Below, one piece after another: positions 25,339-32,388 of a stretch of DNA of 32,388 nt. Source of the stretch: Candidatus Woesearchaeota archaeon (lineage in GTDB: Archaea > Nanobdellota > Nanobdellia > Woesearchaeales > ARS49). Below the pieces are notes generated by a model. The model was not told where the DNA came from. It did not search any database and saw only the letters and a program-made list of their open reading frames with translations. How positions within the stretch are numbered: position 1 is the first letter of the stretch; each line of letters starts with the position of its first letter. Position numbers and translations under genes: made by a program. The stretch covers positions 1 through 32,388 of the forward strand of contig JAHFOI010000010.1 in NCBI GenBank assembly GCA_023266895.1. Direction: 5' to 3'.

Positions 25339-26473
25339 GCATTTTCAGTTTATAGCACTCACACACAAAGGCATGGAAGCAAGTACTGCGGTAGAAGTGC
25401 GAGAAATAACAAGCGCAAAAACAGAACTACTCACTGAAGCAGTGCTTTTTTCTTGCAGTATTGAAAACGCATGCGAATTTGCCTACAAAACACAAAGCAC
25501 ACGCACAGTCATGCTCAGCCTCAACAAAGGAACAATATTACTTAATGATGCAACAAGCTATGCAGCACTTGTGCCAGACGTAAGCGACTACCTTACCAAA
25601 GAAAAAACATTCCAAGTCACATGTGACAAAGAAACTCATGAACTCACAAGCCAAGAAATCAATGATGCCTGCAGCACAGTTATCAAAGAAAAAACCGGAA
25701 ACCAAGTCAGTTATAAAAACCACGACATCACCTTCCTTGTGTTTACTCGCGAAAAAAAAGCATGGTTTGGAATAGACCTCACAGGATTTGACCTCAGCAA
25801 ACGACCCTACAGAGTGTTCTTAGGAACAAACTGCCTTAAAGGCACTATTGCCTACGGACTCATTCGCATTGCAGGATACTCAGCAAAAAAAACACTCCTT
25901 GACCCGTTTTGCAGGCATGGAATCATACCCATAGAAGCAGCATTGTACGCGCAAAAAATATCACCACACTATTACGCCAAAGAAAAATTTGCATTCCTTA
26001 AACTCTGGCCAGCACTCAAAGAAAAAATCAGCAACTGGGACAACAAACCCACAGAAAAAACACCTGAACAAAAACCCATCTTTGCAATGCATGACCAATT
26101 CACCTTTGTATCCGCGGCAAAAAAAAACGCACAACTTGCCGGCGTTAATAAAGAAATTGAGTTCAGCAGAGCAGACATAGACTGGCTTGACATCAAACTT
26201 GGGGAAGCAAGCATTGACTGCATTGTATCATACCCACCGCAACATGCGCATGCTCCAGAAAAAACTACCAAACTCATGCATAACTTCTTCAACAGAGCAC
26301 GACACTTCATGAACACAAAAGGAAAAATAGCACTCATTGTCCAACAAAATACTGACGCAGTCTTACATGCAGCACAATCAAACAACTTCAAACTCATTGA
26401 AGAACACGTGCTCTTTCAAGGACAAGAAGAACTGCCCATAAAAGTGTTTGAGAAACAGCAGGAAAAAAAATAA
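25328..26473 (+). CDS. THUMP-domain class I SAM RNA methyltransferase-like protein (RlmL/Trm14-like), divergent motifs
   Basis: N-terminal THUMP-like region; LLDPFCRHGIIPIEAALYA (cf. DPFCGSGTIPIEAA); IDCIVSYPPQHA at motif IV position; overlaps gyrA end by 11 bp. Confidence 0.75.
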   Translation: MEGKHFQFIALTHKGMEASTAVEVREITSAKTELLTEAVLFSCSIENACEFAYKTQSTRTVMLSLNKGTILLNDATSYAALVPDVSDYLTKEKTFQVTCDKETHELTSQEINDACSTVIKEKTGNQVSYKNHDITFLVFTREKKAWFGIDLTGFDLSKRPYRVFLGTNCLKGTIAYGLIRIAGYSAKKTLLDPFCRHGIIPIEAALYAQKISPHYYAKEKFAFLKLWPALKEKISNWDNKPTEKTPEQKPIFAMHDQFTFVSAAKKNAQLAGVNKEIEFSRADIDWLDIKLGEASIDCIVSYPPQHAHAPEKTTKLMHNFFNRARHFMNTKGKIALIVQQNTDAVLHAAQSNNFKLIEEHVLFQGQEELPIKVFEKQQEKK

Positions 26474-26586
26474 TCTTTTTGTAATCAATCTTTTGTCGCA
26501 CTATGACTTACTTATATTATACTTCTTTAGACCATATGGCTTTAGACCATACTTCAGTATCTCATTGAGATATTAAATCCGCCAAT

Positions 26587-26609
26587 AACTGGTACCAGTT
26601 GGTACCAAC
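26587..26609. promoter_or_regulatory. Candidate double operator: overlapping palindromes AACTGGTACCAGTT and GTTGGTACCAAC
   Basis: TGGTACCA boxes at 26590-26597 and 26600-26607, centres exactly 10 bp apart, about 40 bp upstream of ATG 26651 and just upstream of TATA-like cttaataa. Confidence 0.7.
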
Positions 26610-26650
26610 ACTACCACTAAGCTTAATAAGCAGTACATACTTCTTCACCT

Positions 26651-26953
26651 ATGCCAAGCATAAGCATTCATCTACGCATCAATCAAAAAGTATTTTCGCA
26701 ACTTCAACATGAAGCAGAACAAACTCACACCTCAGTACCAGAAGTAATTCGCAAACAAATACATCACAAATACTCAGTCAAAAAATCACGCCAACGCCAC
26801 CAACCACTTGCCTATGGCTTTGCAGGACCAGCACACCGCAAGATAAAAACCTTTGAAGACTGGTTTTCAGGACCACCCCACAGAAAAATCAAAACCTACG
26901 AAGATTGGTTCTCCGGACCACCAGGAAGCGCACGAAACAAGAAGAAAAAATGA
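26651..26953 (+). CDS. Ribbon-helix-helix-like DNA-binding protein with tandem 15-aa C-terminal motif
   Basis: ISIHLRINQKVFSQLQHEAEQTHTSVPEVIRKQI (RHH-like); HRKIKTFEDWFSGPP HRKIKTYEDWFSGPP repeats. Confidence 0.7.
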   Translation: MPSISIHLRINQKVFSQLQHEAEQTHTSVPEVIRKQIHHKYSVKKSRQRHQPLAYGFAGPAHRKIKTFEDWFSGPPHRKIKTYEDWFSGPPGSARNKKKK

Positions 26954-27065
26954 AACAAATCGATCACTCTTTTGTTTTGTCGTTATGGTGCATAATACGC
27001 GTGACAATTAAATAACACTTGTTACTTTACTATTACAACTGTTACAAAAGAATAACGAATATCGG

Positions 27066-27563
27066 TTGCTGAACTTGTTTTTTCAGCAGCCAACAACTGA
27101 TTTTCAGCTTCGTCAGATGAGCAGACTTGCGAAAATAGCACCGCCGTCAACAAAAAAATATATCAATGCATTGATAACAGAAGGAATTATTGCCAAATCA
27201 AACAAAGGAATATATCCTTTGTATCGTGCAGTTCGTGATGGGCAGTTTTTCAAAGCTCTTAAAAAGTGGTCATTAATACGTGAACTTACTCTCAATGGTT
27301 TCACAAATAATATTGTTGAACTATGCAGTCCTGACCCGATTATTTTATTTGGAAGCGGAAACCGAGGCGAAGACATTGAATGCAGTGATATTGATATTGC
27401 AGTAATTGCAGAAGAAAGCACTCTGAGCCTGAAAAAGTATGAAACACTTCTTCATAGAAAGATTTCACTCCTGTTTGTTAAAAAATACAGCGAACTTAGC
27501 AAGGAACTCAAGAATAATATAGTCAATGGAAGCATTTTGTATGGATATTTGAAGGTGTTCTGA
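27066..27563 (+). CDS. HTH + nucleotidyltransferase (MNT/minimal NTase) protein, putative antitoxin
   Basis: Winged-helix N-terminus; PIILFGSGNRGEDIECSDIDIAVI (GSxxxG...SDIDI NTase motif); TTG start uncertain. Confidence 0.85.
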   Translation: MLNLFFQQPTTDFQLRQMSRLAKIAPPSTKKYINALITEGIIAKSNKGIYPLYRAVRDGQFFKALKKWSLIRELTLNGFTNNIVELCSPDPIILFGSGNRGEDIECSDIDIAVIAEESTLSLKKYETLLHRKISLLFVKKYSELSKELKNNIVNGSILYGYLKVF

Positions 27564-27564
27564 A

Positions 27565-27969
27565 ATGGAGGAACTCATCAAAATGACTCCTGATAAAGAA
27601 CGTGCAAAGAACTTGCTCGCACAAGTTGAAGTCAGACTTCGGGACTCAAAAAACAAAGATCCAACTGAATTTGCAACACTCATCATTGAAGCATACTATG
27701 AACTAATCAATCAACTACTCACTGCACTCCTTGCAGTTGATGGTTACAAAACCTTGAGTTACATAGCACTCATTGATTATCTCCGTATAAAATATTCAAT
27801 ACAATTCAGTGAACATGAACTCCAAACCATTGATGAACTGCGAAAAATTAGGAATCGCATAGCCTATGAAGGATTCATGATCAAGAAAGACTATCATGAT
27901 CGTAAAGCGCAGTGTACAATTCAAATAATTACTAAACTCAAAAAAATCGTTTCAAACAAAGTATTGTGA
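27565..27969 (+). CDS. HEPN-domain protein, putative toxin partner
   Basis: Helical; DELRKIRNRIAYEGFMI matches the HEPN motif region (RNxxxY in place of RNxxxH); adjacent to MNT gene. Confidence 0.8.
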   Translation: MEELIKMTPDKERAKNLLAQVEVRLRDSKNKDPTEFATLIIEAYYELINQLLTALLAVDGYKTLSYIALIDYLRIKYSIQFSEHELQTIDELRKIRNRIAYEGFMIKKDYHDRKAQCTIQIITKLKKIVSNKVL

Positions 27970-28078
27970 ATGTTTTTTTGGTGTATTGGTGAGTGTGTGA
28001 GACAATTTGCGATTAGTCAAACATTCTAAAAAGCCAAGGAAAAAGAACTCTGTTAAAACTTTCACACCGTAATTATTT

Positions 28079-28402
28079 GTGAGGGTGGTACACAAGATAA
28101 AACTCAAACAAAGCAATACTGTTTACCACGGTTCATTAAGCTTCCAATCTGGCAATCCATTATCTTTTCTTCGTTGATTATCTTCTGAAGAGCAATACAA
28201 CAGAGCACCTAACCTCGAAACTGCACTTACGTGTTTACATATTATTTCCAGACCATTACATTCAGTTGGCGCAAGAAGATTGTATGTTCTCAAAGAAAAA
28301 ATCTTGAACTCACAACTAAGTCAGTTTCACCTACTCTTTTCAGAACATAGTCACGAACTTGTTTCTAAAGAAAAGTTAGTTGCTCATTGCTGTCATCATT
28401 AG
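28079..28402 (+). pseudogene. Possible decayed gene, one in-frame TGA
   Basis: GTG-initiated frame MRVVHKIKLKQSNTVYHGSLSFQSGNPLSFLR*LSSEEQYNRAPNLETALTCLHIISRPLHSVGARRLYVLKEKILNSQLSQFHLLFSEHSHELVSKEKLVAHCCHH*; 107 codons, TGA at 28175-28177. Confidence 0.3.
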
Positions 28403-28493
28403 AATTTGGAAGGGGTGCTGGATTCATTTTTTACTCCTATTTTGGTAGATGGAATTTTCTTTTTATGATCAACGAATGAGTTCTTAATAAATC

Positions 28494-28598
28494 TTACACA
28501 ACCATTGCTTGCCAGTCAAGGCGTGACTTGCAGCGTGGACATTCTTTAGGCGTGTTTACTCGTGGTTGCCAATCGTATCTACACTTGTTACATAGCAT
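28494..28598 (-). CDS. 34-aa archaeal zinc-ribbon miniprotein
   Basis: MLCNKCRYDWQPRVNTPKECPRCKSRLDWQAMVV*: CxxC...CxxC; TATA-like tttataaa about 45-50 nt upstream. Confidence 0.8.
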   Translation of the reverse strand: MLCNKCRYDWQPRVNTPKECPRCKSRLDWQAMVV

Positions 28599-28745
28599 GG
28601 TATGCACCTCAACAGGATGATAGTCCTAACAGTAGTAGGAGGTTTATAAAGATGGTGGCAAAGAGTCACTGCGTAGTGGTTATCTTATTCTGTCCAGCGG
28701 TGTTTTTCCTACACAATGTTTAAATACAAACGTCTATTACTAGAC

Positions 28746-29109
28746 TTTGGCTTGGGTGAGGAGCTCGCTGACGGTGACGTCAATGACGTTGCTGAGGAAA
28801 GTCTGCCCACTACAATCAGAATAATAACTGAGGAACAAGTTACTGGCAACAGATCCAGCAATGGATGGCTCCATCACAGAAACGGCACGGCCTGCATTAC
28901 AAGCATGAATGCTGCGAAGGCATCCGCGAGGCTGCTGAGCTAACCAGCAGACGATGATGCAGGAAACGTTGAAACGGATAGCCCTAACTGGTGCAAGGCA
29001 CTCACGTGCTGCTTAGTAGAATGCGAACACGCCCTCATGAGTCATATCATGAACACTGCTTATCAGTGTCAAGGCGCACAAAAGGCAGCTTATCCTTGCC
29101 CAAGCCAAA
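28746..29109 (+). ncRNA. rnpB: RNase P RNA
   Basis: Terminal 11-bp P1 helix tttggcttggg/cccaagccaaa; CR-I gctgaggaaagtctgccc; CR-V-like tagaatgcgaaca; 3' cacaaaaggcagcttatcc. Confidence 0.9.
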
Positions 29110-29115
29110 CTTACT

Positions 29116-29277
29116 ATGGCAAAAGACCGCGTCAATATGCCCTCAGGCACAGCAGGACTCACGCGCTACTTTGACGACTACAAATCAAAAATAGAGCTCT
29201 CACCATGGACTATTGTAGGCATATGCATTGCAGCAGCAGTACTGGTTATTGTGCTCCACATTATTATTCCCGCGTGA
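29116..29277 (+). CDS. Preprotein translocase subunit Sec61-beta (SecG/SecBeta)
   Basis: MAKDRVNMPSGTAGLTRYFDDYKSKIELSPWTIVGICIAAAVLVIVLHIIIPA*: archaeal Sec61-beta signature plus single C-terminal TM; not in ORF track (53 aa). Confidence 0.93.
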   Translation: MAKDRVNMPSGTAGLTRYFDDYKSKIELSPWTIVGICIAAAVLVIVLHIIIPA

Positions 29278-29286
29278 GGAGACAGC

Positions 29287-29613
29287 ATGATTCCTGGCAT
29301 GAACCCAAGAGATGTACAGCGTGCAATGCGCAAACTCGGCATGCAACAAGAAACCATCATTGCTTCTGAAGTTATCATACGCTGCCAAGACAAAGATATC
29401 ATCATACAACAGCCCTCAGTCATGAAAGTCAACATGATGGGTGAAGAAAACTACCAAATCTCAGGAACAATCAAAGAACAACCACGAGCAGCCGCAATAA
29501 CTGAAGAAGACATTACTGCAGTCATGCAACAAACAGGTAAAGATAAAGAAACAGCACGAGCAGCCCTCGAAACACATGGTGACATTGCCAAAGCAATACT
29601 TTCACTCACATAA
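29287..29613 (+). CDS. nac: Nascent polypeptide-associated complex protein (archaeal NAC-alpha, NAC + UBA)
   Basis: MIPGMNPRDVQRAMRKLGMQQETIIASEVIIRCQDKDIIIQQPSVMKVNMMGEENYQISG...ITEEDITAVMQQTGKDKETARAALETHGDIAKAILSL. Confidence 0.96.
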   Translation: MIPGMNPRDVQRAMRKLGMQQETIIASEVIIRCQDKDIIIQQPSVMKVNMMGEENYQISGTIKEQPRAAAITEEDITAVMQQTGKDKETARAALETHGDIAKAILSLT

Positions 29614-29682
29614 AAAAATAATACAAAACTATACCACAAAATTTATGCAACAAAACACATACATACACAATCAACACAGTAC

Positions 29683-30183
29683 ATGAATCAACACATTCAC
29701 ACAAAAAGCTCACACATGAAAGAATCACTCCAAAACGCAAAACAAGAACTCAAACGCGCAGACCACCTTATTTTTGTAAGCCTCAAGTACACACGCACAG
29801 TTGATGTCATAAAAAGCATTATAGAACGCCTCATTAACTGCCTTGATCAAGTAATGAATGCACTCCTCAACCATGCTAAAGAACAAAAAAAAATAACAGA
29901 ACTACCCACACTTGCGCGCATCAAAGCAGAGGTGTGCAAAAGCCTGTACGCTCATGATCCTACTATTCAAAACTACATTGCATTTTATCAACTGCTCAGA
30001 AAAATCGACAAAGCACAATTTGAGCGAACACAAGAATACCGCAGACATGTCACCATGACCGCACACCTTGATGAAGGGCATGTTGAATTAACTATTGATA
30101 TCATTCAAGACTACTTTCACAGAACCAAAGAATTTATTATCTACGTAGAAAAACTTCTTATTGGAGAACATGAACAACAATAA
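29683..30183 (+). CDS. Hypothetical all-helical protein
   Basis: LKRADHLIFVSLKYTRTVDVIKSIIERLINCLDQVMNALL...; ORF with good coding appearance, overlaps minD-like gene. Confidence 0.6.
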   Translation: MNQHIHTKSSHMKESLQNAKQELKRADHLIFVSLKYTRTVDVIKSIIERLINCLDQVMNALLNHAKEQKKITELPTLARIKAEVCKSLYAHDPTIQNYIAFYQLLRKIDKAQFERTQEYRRHVTMTAHLDEGHVELTIDIIQDYFHRTKEFIIYVEKLLIGEHEQQ

Positions 30184-30931
30184 CTCGTTGCACAGCAATA
30201 CTATGCAAGAAAACATGCTAAATAATACTCCTCATACTGTTAATGGTAAAAATAATGATTCTCACAATGTCCTTGCGCTTGCAGGAAAAGGAGGTGTAGG
30301 AAAAAGCACTATTGCAGTAAATCTTGCACTTGCAATGACGCATGCAGGAGCATCAACAATTCTCCTTGACACAAATATCACGAGCCCAAGCATGAGCCAA
30401 CTCCTCGGAAGCACACACCTGCCTCACACAATTCAAGAAGTGCTTGCAAACAAATGCACACCCCAGCAGGCACTCTACCAGCACCCCACAGGACTACGAT
30501 TTGTACCTGCAAGTATAGCAGCAGAACACGCGCACACACAACTCACACGCCTTCCTGCATTATTACGACACTATCAAACACAAGCGCAGACACTTATATT
30601 AGACGGACCAGCAGGATTTGGCACAGATGCACAAACAGTGTTGGGCAATGCCACAAATAACCTCATTGTTGTTACACCAGACAGGCTAAGCATTACTGAA
30701 GGACTACGCTTACGCCATGCATGCCCAAATGTACGAGGCATGATAGTCAATAAAACAACAACAGAAACACTTTCTGAAAAATTCCTTCTCGCACCCATCC
30801 TTGCAACACTGCCTGAAGAACACATGCTCCAGCACGCAGCACGACTTGGACAACCATTTAATCACATATCACCCGCAACCCTTTTTGCCACACAAATCGC
30901 AGCACTCGCACAACAGTGCCTAAGACTCTGA
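30170..30931 (+). CDS. MinD/ParA-family P-loop ATPase
   Basis: VLALAGKGGVGKSTIAVNLALAM (deviant Walker A); TLILDGPAGFGTDAQTVL; VVTPDRLSITEGLRL. Confidence 0.9.
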   Translation: MNNNNSLHSNTMQENMLNNTPHTVNGKNNDSHNVLALAGKGGVGKSTIAVNLALAMTHAGASTILLDTNITSPSMSQLLGSTHLPHTIQEVLANKCTPQQALYQHPTGLRFVPASIAAEHAHTQLTRLPALLRHYQTQAQTLILDGPAGFGTDAQTVLGNATNNLIVVTPDRLSITEGLRLRHACPNVRGMIVNKTTTETLSEKFLLAPILATLPEEHMLQHAARLGQPFNHISPATLFATQIAALAQQCLRL

Positions 30932-31167
30932 GTAATTATTGCAATAAAGTCCTATTCTGCACCTCAAGACAAGAGAGCATTCCTACTGTCTTTGCAGTCT
31001 TGCTCAAAAACATACTATTTTATTTTTTTGATCGCGCAAAAAGCGTTTTATTTGCTTTTTCTTTTCGTATCTCGTCAATAAGCTTGGCATGCAAAAACGA
31101 CTTTTTATTATTTTGCAATCGCGCAAAAACAAAAAGATTTAAATACGTTCCTTACTTTGTTGCTCGT

Positions 31168-32244
31168 ATGAACTGGATAAAGCCGCAATATATGAAATCA
31201 GAAGTAAACCGTGCTGGAAAGATCTTAATCAGTGAAAATGCTTCTGAAGAAGATAAAGAAAATTCAATGAAAATATTGGATAATTGGCGTGCAAGCCACA
31301 GCTATCCAATGCAAGTATTTAAAAAAAGACTAAAAATATCTGCAGAAGCTATAGATAAGAAATCTTTTACTGTGCAACGTTTAAAACGCGTTCCCGCGAT
31401 TTTATCAAAATTGGAAAGATCGTATGATGGGCGTCCGCCGACCATGAATCTTTGGCAAATGCAGGACATAGGTGGTTGTAGAGCTATCTTGCCATCATTT
31501 GCTAGTGTTAAACAGTTATACGAAACGTATTATGTCAAAAGTGGTTTCAAACACAAAAAAGTTGGAGTTAAAGATTACATAACGTATCCGAAAAAAGATG
31601 GCTACAGAAGCATACATGTTATTTATGAATACAGAAGTGACAAAAATAAGAAAGAATTTAATGGATTGCGAGTAGAGCTTCAAATAAGATCAAAACTTCA
31701 GCATCTTTGGGCAACCGCAATTGAAACAGTCGGTTTTTTTACACGACAAGCGCTCAAATCAAATGAAGGAGAAAAAGAATGGTTAGACTTTTTTAAATTA
31801 CTTGGTTCTGCTTTTGCTTTTAAGGAGGGCTGTCCTCTTGTTCCAGGGACTCCACTAGAGAAGAATGCTCTTCACTATCAAATAATTCAAAAAGAGAAAG
31901 AATTAAGTGTGATGAATAAAATGTTCGCATGGACAAACGCAATAGAATTATTTCAAAAAGAAGTTCAGTCTAAGAAAAAAGCACGCTTTTTTTTGTTAGA
32001 ACTGGACATTTTAGGAATGAAAGTGAACATCAAATCATACACTAAAGAAGAGGAAAATAAAGCGATTATTGACTACTCTTTTCTGGAAAAAAGACATGCT
32101 GGTCAAAAAGATTATGATGTAGTTCTTGTTGGAGCAGATAAAATTGGAGATCTGAAAAAAGCATATCCTAATTACTTTGTTGATACAAAGGAATTTCTCA
32201 ATGAGGTAAAGAAGATAGTGGGCCAGGCAAATGGTAGTGCATAG
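31168..32244 (+). CDS. RelA/SpoT-domain (alarmone synthetase-like) protein
   Basis: NLWQMQDIGGCRAIL; DYITYPKKDGYRSIHVIYEY; LRVELQIRSKLQHLWATAIE; TATA-like atttaaat about 30 nt upstream of ATG 31168; ORF-track start 30916 is an over-extension. Confidence 0.85.
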   Translation: MNWIKPQYMKSEVNRAGKILISENASEEDKENSMKILDNWRASHSYPMQVFKKRLKISAEAIDKKSFTVQRLKRVPAILSKLERSYDGRPPTMNLWQMQDIGGCRAILPSFASVKQLYETYYVKSGFKHKKVGVKDYITYPKKDGYRSIHVIYEYRSDKNKKEFNGLRVELQIRSKLQHLWATAIETVGFFTRQALKSNEGEKEWLDFFKLLGSAFAFKEGCPLVPGTPLEKNALHYQIIQKEKELSVMNKMFAWTNAIELFQKEVQSKKKARFFLLELDILGMKVNIKSYTKEEENKAIIDYSFLEKRHAGQKDYDVVLVGADKIGDLKKAYPNYFVDTKEFLNEVKKIVGQANGSA

Positions 32245-32291
32245 AAATCTTTATACACTACCTATTGTCATACATCTCTAAAGATGATCAT

Positions 32292-32388
32292 ATGAACCAA
32301 CAAAACTCATTCAAAACACCCCTGGTGGTATTTCTTGACAGAGCAGTATATTGGACAGGCATAGGCATGGCAATTATTGCAAACTTTT
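32292..32388 (+). CDS. Start of a putative membrane protein, truncated by window end
   Basis: MNQQNSFKTPLVVFLDRAVYWTGIGMAIIANF... open to the end. Confidence 0.55.
   Translation, partial: MNQQNSFKTPLVVFLDRAVYWTGIGMAIIANF

Noticed and set aside
26770-26930. Tandem repeats in the RHH gene as a CRISPR-like or slippage repeat
   Set aside because: Repeat is conserved in protein but diverged synonymously at DNA level; no spacer structure. It is a coding repeat.
28716-28943. 75-aa ORF MFKYKRLLLDFGLGEELADG...
   Set aside because: Lies inside the RNase P RNA gene (CR-I gaggaaagt, P1 strand); chance ORF.
28991-29194. 67-aa ORF MQGTHVLLSRMRTRPHESYH...
   Set aside because: Overlaps RNase P RNA 3' half and the Sec61-beta gene in another frame.
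1-32388. CRISPR arrays, rRNA genes, intact transposases or integrases
   Set aside because: None seen on reading both strands; only a possible integration scar at tRNA-Ser and a palindromic element before gyrA.

Overview
This window is an archaeal chromosomal segment, probably from a DPANN-type lineage (Woesearchaeota/Pacearchaeota-like; the lineage is inferred). Archaeal signatures are Sec61-beta, archaeal NAC-alpha, archaeal Elp3, an RNase P RNA, an initiator tRNA with A1-U72, and a tRNA-Gly with a bulge-helix-bulge intron. These sit beside bacterial-type genes (gyrA, scpB, dsbB-like, RelA/SpoT). Most of the window is housekeeping: DHH phosphoesterase, Elp3, NSUN methyltransferase, fused PyrE-PyrF, D-2-hydroxyacid dehydrogenase, two CDP-alcohol phosphotransferases, CysS, ScpB, GyrA, THUMP/SAM methyltransferase, NAC and a MinD-like ATPase. 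There are three toxin-antitoxin-like pairs (two VapBC, one MNT-HEPN) and a stand-alone alarmone synthetase-like gene. Features missing from the ORF track but readable in the sequence are: RNase P RNA (about 28746-29109), Sec61-beta (53 aa, 29116-29277), a 34-aa zinc-ribbon protein (28494-28598, minus), a CutA pseudogene with three in-frame stops (10355-10678, minus), three tRNAs, and a duplicated tRNA-Ser 3' end abutting the dsbB-like start codon. The most promising novel items are: (i) a ribbon-helix-helix protein with a duplicated 15-aa HRKIKT(F/Y)EDWFSGPP motif, downstream of two TGGTACCA boxes exactly 10 bp apart; (ii) two places where a tRNA 3' end is followed by 'T-ATG' of a protein gene; (iii) a three-gene coiled-coil cluster with a duplicated domain; (iv) a clan CD (caspase/legumain-like) lipoprotein with an EF-hand-like loop; and (v) a structured palindromic intergenic element before gyrA. 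No CRISPR array or intact transposase was seen.
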